Source of the DNA: Rhodobacteraceae bacterium UBA6273
Lineage (GTDB): Bacteria > Pseudomonadota > Alphaproteobacteria > Rhodobacterales > Rhodobacteraceae
Direction: 5' to 3'
DNA length: 36,213 nucleotides
Assembly: GCA_002440625.1 (NCBI GenBank)
Contig: DJUV01000208.1
Span: 1 to 36,213 of the forward strand
The number at the start of each line of letters is the position of its first letter. Position 1 is the stretch's first letter. Both the position numbers and the translations under genes were made by a program. The notes beneath the pieces are model-generated. The model was not told the DNA's origin. It was given only the letters and a program-made list of their open reading frames with translations, and made no database searches. Below, piece after piece: positions 1 through 6,755 of the stretch.

Positions 1-345
1 CTGCAAACAGCGATGACGTTGCTTCGGCGGGCCGACATGGTACGCATCGCCGAAACCGGGCCTGACGGAGAAGGCGGGATGATAGGCACCATCTTCGGTT
101 TCGTCGAATTTGTCCGGGGCCACCTGACGGCCCGCAAACGCGACGGCAACCGACTGTGCCGGCTGCAATGCGGCGGGGCTTTCGCGATTGCATTCTTGCT
201 TTCGGGCACCTTGCCTGGAATCGCAGCAGGGCGGGTTGTCGGGCTTCGCTGACCGGCGGAATATCGCCTGTGCCTTAGTTCTCGCGGATACGCCGCTTGA
301 ACCTCTAGTTTCTGCAGGCCTTAGAGCGCACCCAGAGACACCCAT
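1..345 (-). CDS. Possible partial ORF running off the left edge, unknown
   Basis: On the minus strand a frame stays open from an ATG at 345 to the window edge (115 codons, no stop). The part below about position 210 has codons and composition that look coding, with acidic and aromatic residues such as DKFDETEDGAYHPAF. Around 205-235 there is a Cys-rich stretch (PPCCDSRQ). I do not recognise the family. The upper part overlaps the leader of the SCO gene that starts at 357 and looks less convincing, so the true start may be lower. A competing plus-strand frame (13-252) is also open, so this is a weak call. Confidence 0.22.
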   Translation of the reverse strand, partial: MGVSGCALRPAETRGSSGVSARTKAQAIFRRSAKPDNPPCCDSRQGARKQECNRESPAALQPAQSVAVAFAGRQVAPDKFDETEDGAYHPAFSVRPGFGDAYHVGPPKQRHRCLQ

Positions 346-356
346 CCGGATTCATC

Positions 357-950
357 ATGCGTCTTCGAACCTTGCAAATTATCCTCTGGACCGCCGCCAT
401 CCTGGGGACGGCCATATTTGCATGGGCGCGCTGGCCAGCCGGGAACCCGGCGGCCACAGAGACATTCTCCGTCTTCGAACCGTCCTTCGCGCTGGCAGAC
501 AGCGATGGCAAGATCCGCACCAACGCCGAATTCCGTGGCAAGTTCCTGCTCGTATTCTTCGGCTTCACCAATTGCCCGGATGTCTGCCCAACCACGTTGG
601 CCGAAGTAGCACAGGTCATGGACAACCTCGGACCGGAGGCCGACAAGGTGCAGCCGATCTTCATCTCGGTCGATCCCGAACGTGACCGTCGGCTTGGGCT
701 GCGCGCCTATACCGAGGCTTTCCATGCGTCGATCCTCGGGCTTGCAGGGACGGAAGCCGAAACACGCGCCGCAGCACAGAGTTTCAAGATATTCTATGGG
801 CGGCAAAATGATGCCAAATCCCCGGATGGCTACACCATGTCGCACAGTTCGGGGCTTTTCCTTGTCGGTCCGGACGGTGCATGGCTGCGCCAGTTCGGCT
901 TTGGCACACCTGCCGCCGACATCCTTTCCGATCTGCAATCGAGATTCTGA
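357..950 (+). CDS. SCO1/SenC family copper chaperone (first copy)
   Basis: A 197-residue membrane-anchored thioredoxin-fold protein of the SCO1/SenC/PrrC family. The family handles Cu for the CuA centre of cytochrome c oxidase or acts as a periplasmic thiol redox protein. An N-terminal hydrophobic segment (residues about 8-24) anchors it with the fold in the periplasm. The copper-binding CPDVC motif is at residues 73-77, and the third ligand His lies near residue 163 in the YTMSHSSGLFLV stretch. Length is typical. It is followed after 3 bases by the PCu(A)C gene and then a second SCO gene, the classic copper-delivery trio. Family assignment is firm; the client oxidase is not in the window. 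Confidence 0.93.
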   Translation: MRLRTLQIILWTAAILGTAIFAWARWPAGNPAATETFSVFEPSFALADSDGKIRTNAEFRGKFLLVFFGFTNCPDVCPTTLAEVAQVMDNLGPEADKVQPIFISVDPERDRRLGLRAYTEAFHASILGLAGTEAETRAAAQSFKIFYGRQNDAKSPDGYTMSHSSGLFLVGPDGAWLRQFGFGTPAADILSDLQSRF

Positions 951-953
951 TCC

Positions 954-1427
954 ATGAAACACCTGATCCTGACAACCGCACTGCTCTTGTCCGCCCCCGC
1001 TGCCTTCGCCTGCGAAGCCGTGACAGTCGGCGATCTGACCATTCAACATGCCTGGTCGAAGGCCACCATCGGAGCCGACCGTCCGGCGGCGTTCTATGTC
1101 GGGATCACCAATTCCGGCAGTTCGGACGATGCCCTTGTCGGCATTTCCACCCCGGCGGCGGGAATGTCGATGCTGCATGAAACAGTGGTCACGGATGGTG
1201 TCGCCTCGATGCCGCACGCCATGCGGGTGCCGGTTCCGGCAGGTCAGACGGTGCAACTTGCGCCGGGCGGCTATCACGGGATGCTGATGGTCCTGACCGC
1301 CGCACTGAAAGAGGGAGACCGTTTTCCGGTCACGCTGACCTTCGAGAAGGCGGGCGAGGTCACGACCGACGTCGACGTACTGCCCCTGCGTTCGGAGGGG
1401 CCGGATTGCGCGGACGCCGGGCAGTAA
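954..1427 (+). CDS. PCu(A)C family periplasmic copper chaperone
   Basis: A 157-residue exported protein with a clear signal peptide (residues 1-19, ending near AFA-CEA). It belongs to the DUF461/PCu(A)C family, which binds Cu(I) in the periplasm and passes it to SCO proteins or directly to CuA. The family pattern of spaced His and Met ligands is present: MLHETV, then SMPHAM, then YHGMLM about 20 residues later. It sits between two SCO genes and its end overlaps the second SCO gene by 22 bases, so the three are probably translated together. A Cys-containing tail (GPDCADAGQ) is unusual but short. Confidence 0.92.
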   Translation: MKHLILTTALLLSAPAAFACEAVTVGDLTIQHAWSKATIGADRPAAFYVGITNSGSSDDALVGISTPAAGMSMLHETVVTDGVASMPHAMRVPVPAGQTVQLAPGGYHGMLMVLTAALKEGDRFPVTLTFEKAGEVTTDVDVLPLRSEGPDCADAGQ

Positions 1428-2008
1428 TCCTCGGCCTCGGCGGAACTGCCGGAGCCGTGGCTTTCATGCTGGGCCTCGGGGCCTGGCGTGCGCGCAACCG
1501 CCCGGCCGCCAACGCCGTTCTGCCTTTGCCCATCGGTGAGATGGGCTGGCAGCTCACCGACCATCGAGGACGAACCGTTCGGCCCGCTGACTGGCTTGGC
1601 CGCCCGGCGATGGTGTTCTTCGGCTTCACCTGGTGCCCGGATGTCTGCCCGACCACGCTCAGCGCCATTTCCGGCTGGCTGGAGGAACTGGGCACCGAGG
1701 CCGACCGCCTGATCGTCGCTCTGATCTCTGTCGATCCCGAACGCGACACGCCCGAAGTGCTGGCCGATTACGTCGGCAACTTCGATCCGCGAATCGTCGG
1801 GCTTACCGGGCCAAAAGCGCAGATCGCGCGCGCGGCGGATGACTTCCGCGTGATCTACCGCAAGGTGCCCCGCGACGACGGCGACTACACCATGGACCAC
1901 ACCGCCGGAGTGTTCCTGTTCCACGCCGACGGTCGTTTCGCCAACATCGTCGACTTTCATGAGGATCGGCGCTTCGCCGTTCCCAAGATCCGACGAACCC
2001 TAAGTTGA
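1406..2008 (+). CDS. SCO1/SenC family copper chaperone (second copy)
   Basis: A 200-residue second SCO protein, clearly diverged from the copy at 357. Start ATG 1406 lies inside the preceding PCu(A)C gene, giving an N-terminal hydrophobic anchor (residues about 6-26). The CPDVC copper motif is at residues 77-81 and the distal His is in YTMDHTAGVFLF near residue 164. Downstream the M23-like gene begins after 16 bases. Two SCO paralogues around one PCu(A)C protein suggest that one may serve as thiol reductase and the other as Cu donor; that division is inference. Confidence 0.92.
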   Translation: MRGRRAVILGLGGTAGAVAFMLGLGAWRARNRPAANAVLPLPIGEMGWQLTDHRGRTVRPADWLGRPAMVFFGFTWCPDVCPTTLSAISGWLEELGTEADRLIVALISVDPERDTPEVLADYVGNFDPRIVGLTGPKAQIARAADDFRVIYRKVPRDDGDYTMDHTAGVFLFHADGRFANIVDFHEDRRFAVPKIRRTLS

Positions 2009-2024
2009 AAGGTCATTCTGCCAG

Positions 2025-2942
2025 ATGATCCGTCTCGCCACGATTCTCTCCCTGTCCATCGTGCTTGCCGTGCCAACCCTGGTTCACGCTGACGCGCCAA
2101 GGCCGCCCGCCCTGTCACAGTCCTTGGCAACGATCAGACCCGGCGACAGCCTGGAGATTGTTCTGGACCGGGCCGGCATCGCGCCCGCCATTCCTGCCGA
2201 GGCCGCGCTGGCCCTGGCCGGGGTCTTTGACCTGACCGACCTTCTGGCGGGGCAGGTCGATTTCCGCCGTGACCTTCAGGGAGGGGCGACCTTTGCCCTG
2301 ATCTGGCTTGAAGACCAACTTCCGGGTGGCGGCATTTCGGGCGAGCCACGCCTCGGCTAAGCGCGACTGGAGCTTGCGGATCGTGTCCTGGAACTCGCGG
2401 CATCTGAAGCCGCAGGCCCACTGATCGTCTTCGAGGATGGCGAAGCCGTGCAACGCTCTGTCGCACCGATCCCTGGTGCCCGGCTTTCTTCTGTGTTCGG
2501 CCGCCGCAACCATCCGGTGCTTGGCGGGGCGCGGATGCATACGGGCTTCGACTGCGCCGCACCTGTCGGATCCGAAGTCACGGCGACGGGCGCTGGCCGT
2601 GTGGCCTTTGCCGGCACGATCCGCGGCTATGGCCTGACTGTCGACATCGACCACAGCGGCGGGGTCGTGACGCGCTATGCGCTTCTTTCCAAGGTTGCCG
2701 AGGGCGTCCAAGAGGGAAGCCGCGCAAAGGCCGGTGACAGGATCGGAGCTGTCGGGGCCACTGGCCTCGTCAGTGGTCCGAACCTGCAATACGAGGTGCG
2801 CGTCGATGGCCAACCTGTCGACCCGACGGATCGTGAGGTACTGCCGGAACGGGAGATCGCGTCGGCGGACGATCTGACAGCACTGGCGGCGTGGCGCCGC
2901 GCAACCGGCTTTGCGCAACCAGATGCGGAGGATCGCGGATGA
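2025..2942 (+). pseudogene. M23-family (LysM/peptidase fold) protein interrupted by an in-frame stop
   Basis: One reading frame runs from ATG 2025 to TGA 2940-2942 but is broken by a TAA at 2358-2360. Before the stop there is a signal peptide (ending near VHADA) and an N-terminal domain. After it the same frame continues without a shift into an M23 fold (GARMHTGFD). Even without the stop the active site is degenerate. The usual YAHLS is YALLS, and the usual GPHLHFE is GPNLQYE, so the HxH zinc pair is gone while the HxxxD pair remains. A structural rather than catalytic ancestor is therefore likely. Alternatives: a recent nonsense mutation, a sequencing error, or two separate products. The last codons overlap the DUF411 start as ATGA. 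Confidence 0.75.
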
Positions 2943-3415
2943 GCAGAACATTCATGGGACGTCGCGAAGTGATCGTTGCCGCCGCAGCCATCGCGGTCCT
3001 CCCGCTGCGATCAGCCCGCGCGGAAACCGAACCACCGATCCACGCCGTCAAGGGCCGTGGCTGCGAATGCTGTGAAGCCTGGGTCACCTACCTGCGCGAC
3101 GAGGGCTTCATGGTGACGGACGAGGTCGCCTTGGGCACAATGCTGGTCAAGTACAAGCTGGACCTCGGCATCCCGGAAACGGCGTTCTCCTGCCATACGG
3201 GCAAAGTCGACGGCTATGCGCTGGAAGGCCATGTTCCGGCTGACGACATCCGCAGGTTGCTTGCCGAGCGTCCCGACGCGGTGGGCCTCGCCGTGCCGGG
3301 CATGCCCTTTGGCTCGCCCGGAATGGACTCGGAGGATGATCGGGATGTCTATGACGTACTCCTGATGCAACGGGATGGGACGATGCCGGTCTTCACCAGC
3401 TACCCGGCCGCCTGA
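2939..3415 (+). CDS. DUF411 family periplasmic metal-binding protein
   Basis: A 158-residue exported protein of the DUF411 family, often found in copper and other metal resistance clusters. The start ATG at 2939 overlaps the preceding stop. A twin-arginine-like or Sec signal (GRREVIVAAAAIAVLPL) ends near SARA. The conserved GCECCEAW motif follows, then SCHTGKVDGYALEGHVP and GLAVPGMPFGSPGM, all family hallmarks with Cys, His and Met suited to Cu binding. It is the last gene of the plus-strand copper run and converges with the TlpA-like gene. The biochemical role of the family is not settled. Confidence 0.9.
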   Translation: MSRTFMGRREVIVAAAAIAVLPLRSARAETEPPIHAVKGRGCECCEAWVTYLRDEGFMVTDEVALGTMLVKYKLDLGIPETAFSCHTGKVDGYALEGHVPADDIRRLLAERPDAVGLAVPGMPFGSPGMDSEDDRDVYDVLLMQRDGTMPVFTSYPAA

Positions 3416-3968
3416 GGCAGATCTGCGTTGCGGGCGGGTTGTCAGGCGATGGCGTCAAGGATCTGCTGACCGCCCTCATCGCTGTCCCAGTCATAGGGGC
3501 CCTGAAGGCGTCCGATCTCTTGTGTCTGACGTTCACAGGCAGGCTCGTCGGCAGGCCCAGGAAGGAAAGCGCCAGTCGAACCCGCAAGGATTCAGCCCGG
3601 AAAAGCGACAGATGGCGGACGCCTATCTTATCGTAAGATCGGCGGCCCCGGCCGATACCCGCCGCATCGATGCAGAGCGGCATGACCATGAAATCAGGCC
3701 AGCCCAGCCTGCCATCAAGGCCATTAAGCGCGGGCATCTCCGCGTGGCAGGGCGGGCACCATGTCGCCCAGATGTTGAGAAGGATGACCTTGCCTGCGAA
3801 AGCGGGCAGCTTTCGCGTGACCCCCGATTCGTCCATGACCGGAGGCGACAGCAGAGGCTGCGCATCCTCGCGCAGCCGGAATGGCGGGCGAGCGAGGGCG
3901 GGGCCGGCGGCAAGTCTCGCTCCGATGCCGGCCAAGGCGGCGCGGCGGTTAAGGTGATGAATCATCAC
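3393..3968 (-). CDS. TlpA-like periplasmic thiol-disulfide protein, frameshifted C-terminus
   Basis: A thioredoxin-fold protein with Tat-like signal (NRRAALAGIGARLAA) and the active site NIWATWCPPCHAEMPAL. GTG at 3968 and ATG at 3965 are alternative starts. Homology breaks after GLPTSLP. The current frame gives an unrelated Arg/Ser-rich tail that runs to 3393 and into the end of the DUF411 gene. One base over, the frame reads ERQTQEIGRLQGPYDWDSDE and stops at 3442-3444, which is the normal TlpA ending. A single missing base near 3533 explains this. The catalytic core is intact, so the product may be partly functional, or this may be a sequencing error. It lies downstream of the multicopper oxidase on the same strand. 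Confidence 0.8.
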   Translation of the reverse strand: MMIHHLNRRAALAGIGARLAAGPALARPPFRLREDAQPLLSPPVMDESGVTRKLPAFAGKVILLNIWATWCPPCHAEMPALNGLDGRLGWPDFMVMPLCIDAAGIGRGRRSYDKIGVRHLSLFRAESLRVRLALSFLGLPTSLPVNVRHKRSDAFRAPMTGTAMRAVSRSLTPSPDNPPATQICLRRPGSW

Positions 3969-3989
3969 GCGTTCCTGTTCCGGGTGTGG

Positions 3990-4015
3990 GGGGCCAGCGA
4001 CTGATCGCTGGCCCC
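3990..4015 (-). terminator. Strong hairpin between multicopper oxidase and TlpA-like gene
   Basis: Perfect 11-bp inverted repeat (GGGGCCAGCGA at 3990-4000, its complement at 4005-4015) with a 4-base loop. It lies 10 bases beyond the multicopper oxidase stop and before the TlpA-like start. No run of T follows on the minus strand, so it may be an attenuating or mRNA-stabilising stem rather than a classic terminator. Confidence 0.6.
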
Positions 4016-4024
4016 TATGGTCAT

Positions 4025-5467
4025 TCAGGCTGACACCGCGAATTCGGTCATCATGCCGTTAGCCAGATGCGGCATATGGTGGCAGTGCAGCATCCAGCGC
4101 GCAGCTTCGCCGGCATCCACTGCGACGGTTACCATCGACATTGGCGGCACATGAACGGTGTCGCGCACCGCACCGGCGATCCGGTCCATCCCTACGCCCA
4201 CCACCTGAAAGGCGTGGCCGTGCAGGTGCATCGGATGCGCCATCATCGACATGTTGTGGAACATGATCTCGACGCGCTCGCCGGCTTTTGCGGCGACCGG
4301 AACATGGTTGCCCCAGGTCTGCCCGTTGATCGTCCAGACATAGGGCATCATCGAACCGCCGAGCATCAGCATCGGCTTCGATGCGGGCGCACGTTCGGGC
4401 AACGGTGTGACAGCGCGAAGGGCCACCTCCTGCGCGAGATCGCCGCTGAAGGCCGGATGATCTGCGTCCGACACATCTGCGATCCTCGTCACCCTCGCGC
4501 CTGGAGTGGCCAGCACCAGACCTGTCCGCTCGCGCACGCCTTCGCGCAACGCAAGGATCGGAAAGGCGCCGCCCTCGCCCGGTACATCAAGCTCGATATC
4601 CAGCCGCTGCCCCATGGCCAAGCCGAAGCGGCTGCCGGGCAGGGGCTGCACCGGTTCGCCGTCAACCGCGACCAGACGGCCCGCCAAGGTGCCACTGTCG
4701 ATCCAGAACACGGTTGCCGCCGCCGCGTTGATCACGCGCAGCAGCACGCGGCCACCCCTGTCGACCTGCACCACCTCGGGGTCGTCCAGAGTGCGGTCAT
4801 TGGCAAGATAGGCGTCAAAGTCGTAGTCGTTCAGGTCCATCGCCATGCCGTCCATCGACATGTTGCCCATGTCCATCCCTGCCATGCCCTCCTGCCCCAT
4901 CTGGCTGTGGTCCATCCCGGCCATCGGTGCCCCGCCGGCAATCTCGGCCAGTACTTCGGCAGGCGGGCTGAACGAGAAATCGTGCAGGAAAAGGGTCACA
5001 TCCTGGCGGTCTGCCGCCATATCCTCGGGCCGCCGCACGATCAGGGGCGCGGCAAGAAGCAGCATTTCATGCTCAGGGACATGGGCATGCATCCAATGCG
5101 TACCGGGCCGGGCGGCGAAGTCGTAGGAACGGGCTTCGCCCGGTTGCAGCATCGGCATCGGCAGGTCGGGTATCCCGTCCTGCGCATTGGGCGGGATCTG
5201 CCCGTGCCAATGGATGATCGTCGGCGCGTCCAGCGTATTGGTCAGATCGACCGCAAAGGCCTGCCCAGGATCAAGCACCAGGCCAGAGCGGCCATTGCCG
5301 TCCAGCAGACCCCAGACGGTTGCTGCCTTGCCGCGCACATCAATCGTGCGGGTAGAGGCCGAAAGCGCCATCCGGGCAGATTGCGCCCGCACAAGGGCAG
5401 GCATGGTCAATGAAGCAGCCGTAGCTGCGGACGCGGCAAGAAAGCCGCGGCGGGTCAGAAGCGACAT
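4025..5467 (-). CDS. Tat-exported multicopper oxidase, CueO/CopA type
   Basis: A 480-residue multicopper oxidase. The N-terminus has a Tat signal (TRRGFLAASAATAASL). All four copper ligand blocks are visible: HWHG, HAHVPEHE, HPMHLHGH and HCHHMPH, the last with the flanking Met that ligates type 1 Cu. A Met/His-rich insert (about residues 183-213, from MAGMDHSQM to DGMAMDL) resembles the Cu(I)-binding segments of CueO and CopA. The expected role is oxidation of Cu(I) to the less toxic Cu(II) in the periplasm. A good RBS (AGGAGA) precedes ATG 5467. It follows the small secreted protein at 5537-5896 by 69 bases, probably one transcript. Confidence 0.95.
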   Translation of the reverse strand: MSLLTRRGFLAASAATAASLTMPALVRAQSARMALSASTRTIDVRGKAATVWGLLDGNGRSGLVLDPGQAFAVDLTNTLDAPTIIHWHGQIPPNAQDGIPDLPMPMLQPGEARSYDFAARPGTHWMHAHVPEHEMLLLAAPLIVRRPEDMAADRQDVTLFLHDFSFSPPAEVLAEIAGGAPMAGMDHSQMGQEGMAGMDMGNMSMDGMAMDLNDYDFDAYLANDRTLDDPEVVQVDRGGRVLLRVINAAAATVFWIDSGTLAGRLVAVDGEPVQPLPGSRFGLAMGQRLDIELDVPGEGGAFPILALREGVRERTGLVLATPGARVTRIADVSDADHPAFSGDLAQEVALRAVTPLPERAPASKPMLMLGGSMMPYVWTINGQTWGNHVPVAAKAGERVEIMFHNMSMMAHPMHLHGHAFQVVGVGMDRIAGAVRDTVHVPPMSMVTVAVDAGEAARWMLHCHHMPHLANGMMTEFAVSA

Positions 5468-5536
5468 GAGATATCTCCTGTAAGTCGCGCAAAGGGATCA
5501 GCGAGCGGACCAAGCCCAGGCTGTCGGTCCGCGATG

Positions 5537-5896
5537 TCAGATCAGTGCAACTTTGGGAGGCGGGCCAGGTGGCGGAAGTGAAAGTGATACCGCCATCGGC
5601 GCAGGTCCGGGAAGGCTGCTGCTGGCGTGTTCCTGCCGCACACGCGGACGTTCGGCCAAAGGCAAGGTTGCCGTTGCAACCCGGCAGTGCTGTTGGCACA
5701 AAAGCGCCTGTGCCATGTCGCTTTGACTGTCATTCATCTTGGTCATCGCCGCCGCGTGACCAGCCATGGACATCATCCGGTCATGCTCCGCCGCCGTCGG
5801 CTGCGCCGTTCCCGCCAGAGGCAGCGCGGACAGCACGGTTGCCAACAAGTACGCCATCAGAACGGATGCGTGCATGCGGATGAACGAGGTAAACAT
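5537..5896 (-). CDS. Small exported Met/His-containing protein upstream of the oxidase
   Basis: A 119-residue protein with an N-terminal hydrophobic segment (HASVLMAYLLATVLSALPLAG) that looks like a signal peptide. The mature part has clustered Met and His (EHDRMMSMAGHAAAMTKM) and a CQQHC pair, which suggests metal binding. The C-terminus is Pro-rich. I do not recognise a named family, but small proteins of this kind are common directly upstream of copper oxidases. No clear RBS is seen before ATG 5896; ATG 5875 is an alternative start. Confidence 0.6.
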   Translation of the reverse strand: MFTSFIRMHASVLMAYLLATVLSALPLAGTAQPTAAEHDRMMSMAGHAAAMTKMNDSQSDMAQALLCQQHCRVATATLPLAERPRVRQEHASSSLPGPAPMAVSLSLPPPGPPPKVALI

Positions 5897-6022
5897 TGCC
5901 GACGACTAGCAGATTTGTTCGAGTGAGTCATTTGACAGTTCAGTGTCCTACCGCTTGCTGATGAGATCAGCGCCCAACCTTCACGGCTCCAATGGCAGGG
6001 ACTCGCGATTTCGCGCGCTTCG
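5897..6022. promoter_or_regulatory. Leader/promoter region of the copper oxidase operon
   Basis: A noncoding stretch between the DsrE gene end and the start of the small copper-associated protein. It is AT-richer than its surroundings. It contains a short inverted repeat, GACA (5934-5937) and TGTC (5944-5947). MerR-type copper regulators bind dyads in this position, but the match here is too short to assign. Confidence 0.3.
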
Positions 6023-6397
6023 TCAGGGCCCGCATACGGGCGCTCCGAACACCAGAACCTTGCCGGTGGCGATGGTGGCTTGAGCCAGCTCATCCATAGT
6101 GGATCTTGCGGCACCGGGGATGATCTCGTCCTGCGTCAGTCCACGCGCGTCCATACAGGTGCCGCACAGCATCACGCGGCCTTCTGCGCTCGGCACCCGT
6201 CCCGGCATGCGCTCCAGATTGTAGAAACCGCCCGGCGTCTTCTGGCCGGCCTTGGCACAGACCACCGCATCGGCCATCAGAATGACTGTGACCAACGCCG
6301 CCGGGTCGTACTTCGGCAAAGCGATGGCGAGCCGCAGGCCGTTGTAGCTGCGCTCTGTGCCGCAGGGCGGGTCATCCAGGATCGGGAGGTGTTTCAA
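6023..6397 (-). CDS. DsrE/DsrF-like family protein
   Basis: A protein of about 124 residues of the DsrE/F-like fold, often linked to sulfur or persulfide trafficking. The family start (LNDPPYGTERSYNGLRLA in typical members) aligns with LDDPPCGTERSYNGLRLA here, which places the start at the TTG at 6397. The frame is open further upstream (to 6448), but that extension looks non-homologous. Conserved Cys residues occur in VVCAKAGQKTPGGFYN and in MLCGTCMDARG, the latter a likely active cysteine pair. It may act with the sulfur-linked MBL/MFS/ArsR-rhodanese genes further right. Confidence 0.8.
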   Translation of the reverse strand: MKHLPILDDPPCGTERSYNGLRLAIALPKYDPAALVTVILMADAVVCAKAGQKTPGGFYNLERMPGRVPSAEGRVMLCGTCMDARGLTQDEIIPGAARSTMDELAQATIATGKVLVFGAPVCGP

Positions 6398-6524
6398 GTG
6401 CTGCGTCTTTATGTTTGAAGGTGGATCCAGGCGGTGACGGATCGCCACGTCCCTGAAGAACGATCACTGCGGCGGCTGCCACGACGGCCAGTATTGGGAT
6501 CGTGAGCAGCCGGCCAAAGAACAT
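6372..6524 (-). CDS. Small single-pass membrane protein overlapping the DsrE gene
   Basis: A 50-codon ORF beginning MFFGRLLTIPILAVVAAAA, which forms one convincing transmembrane segment or signal anchor followed by a short Pro-rich hydrophilic tail. It overlaps the start of the DsrE-family gene by 26 bases in another frame, suggesting translational coupling. A weak GGATAAG sequence precedes the ATG. I do not recognise the family. Confidence 0.42.
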   Translation of the reverse strand: MFFGRLLTIPILAVVAAAAVIVLQGRGDPSPPGSTFKHKDAALETPPDPG

Positions 6525-6755
6525 GCCTTATCCGCCACGCTTCCAGCACCGGGGAGAGTGACACTTCTGCTTTGCTCAGATGGGACATCTGAGCTTTGCG
6601 CTAATATCATGAAGATTGAAAATCATCATTATGTCTTCAGGTCGTCGGCTTGCCTGCTTGTGGTACGTATACCTTTGCGGCCTCAACCGCCTTGACCTGC
6701 CTCAACGGCCCGCGATGCGTCATTCCGACCTGCGCCAGCTGCATCGCCTTGCCTC
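6525..6755. promoter_or_regulatory. Intergenic region with a perfect 9-bp palindrome
   Basis: No gene is visible here. At 6574-6594 the arms GCTCAGATG and CATCTGAGC are exact complements around GGA. The right half (6600-6650) is AT-rich for this genome. It could be an operator for the small ORF/DsrE unit or the transcription end of the MFS operon. Confidence 0.4.

Noticed and set aside
3375..4004. Plus-strand ORF opposite the TlpA-like gene
   Set aside because: Antisense shadow; Arg-rich, no signal or motif, and the minus frame carries WCPPC.
4067..5413. 448-codon plus-strand ORF
   Set aside because: It is antisense to the multicopper oxidase and His/Arg-rich, as expected from the shadow of GC-rich Met/His codons.
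5934..5947. GACA-N6-TGTC as a copper regulator box
   Set aside because: Only four-base arms; too short to assign to a MerR-type site.
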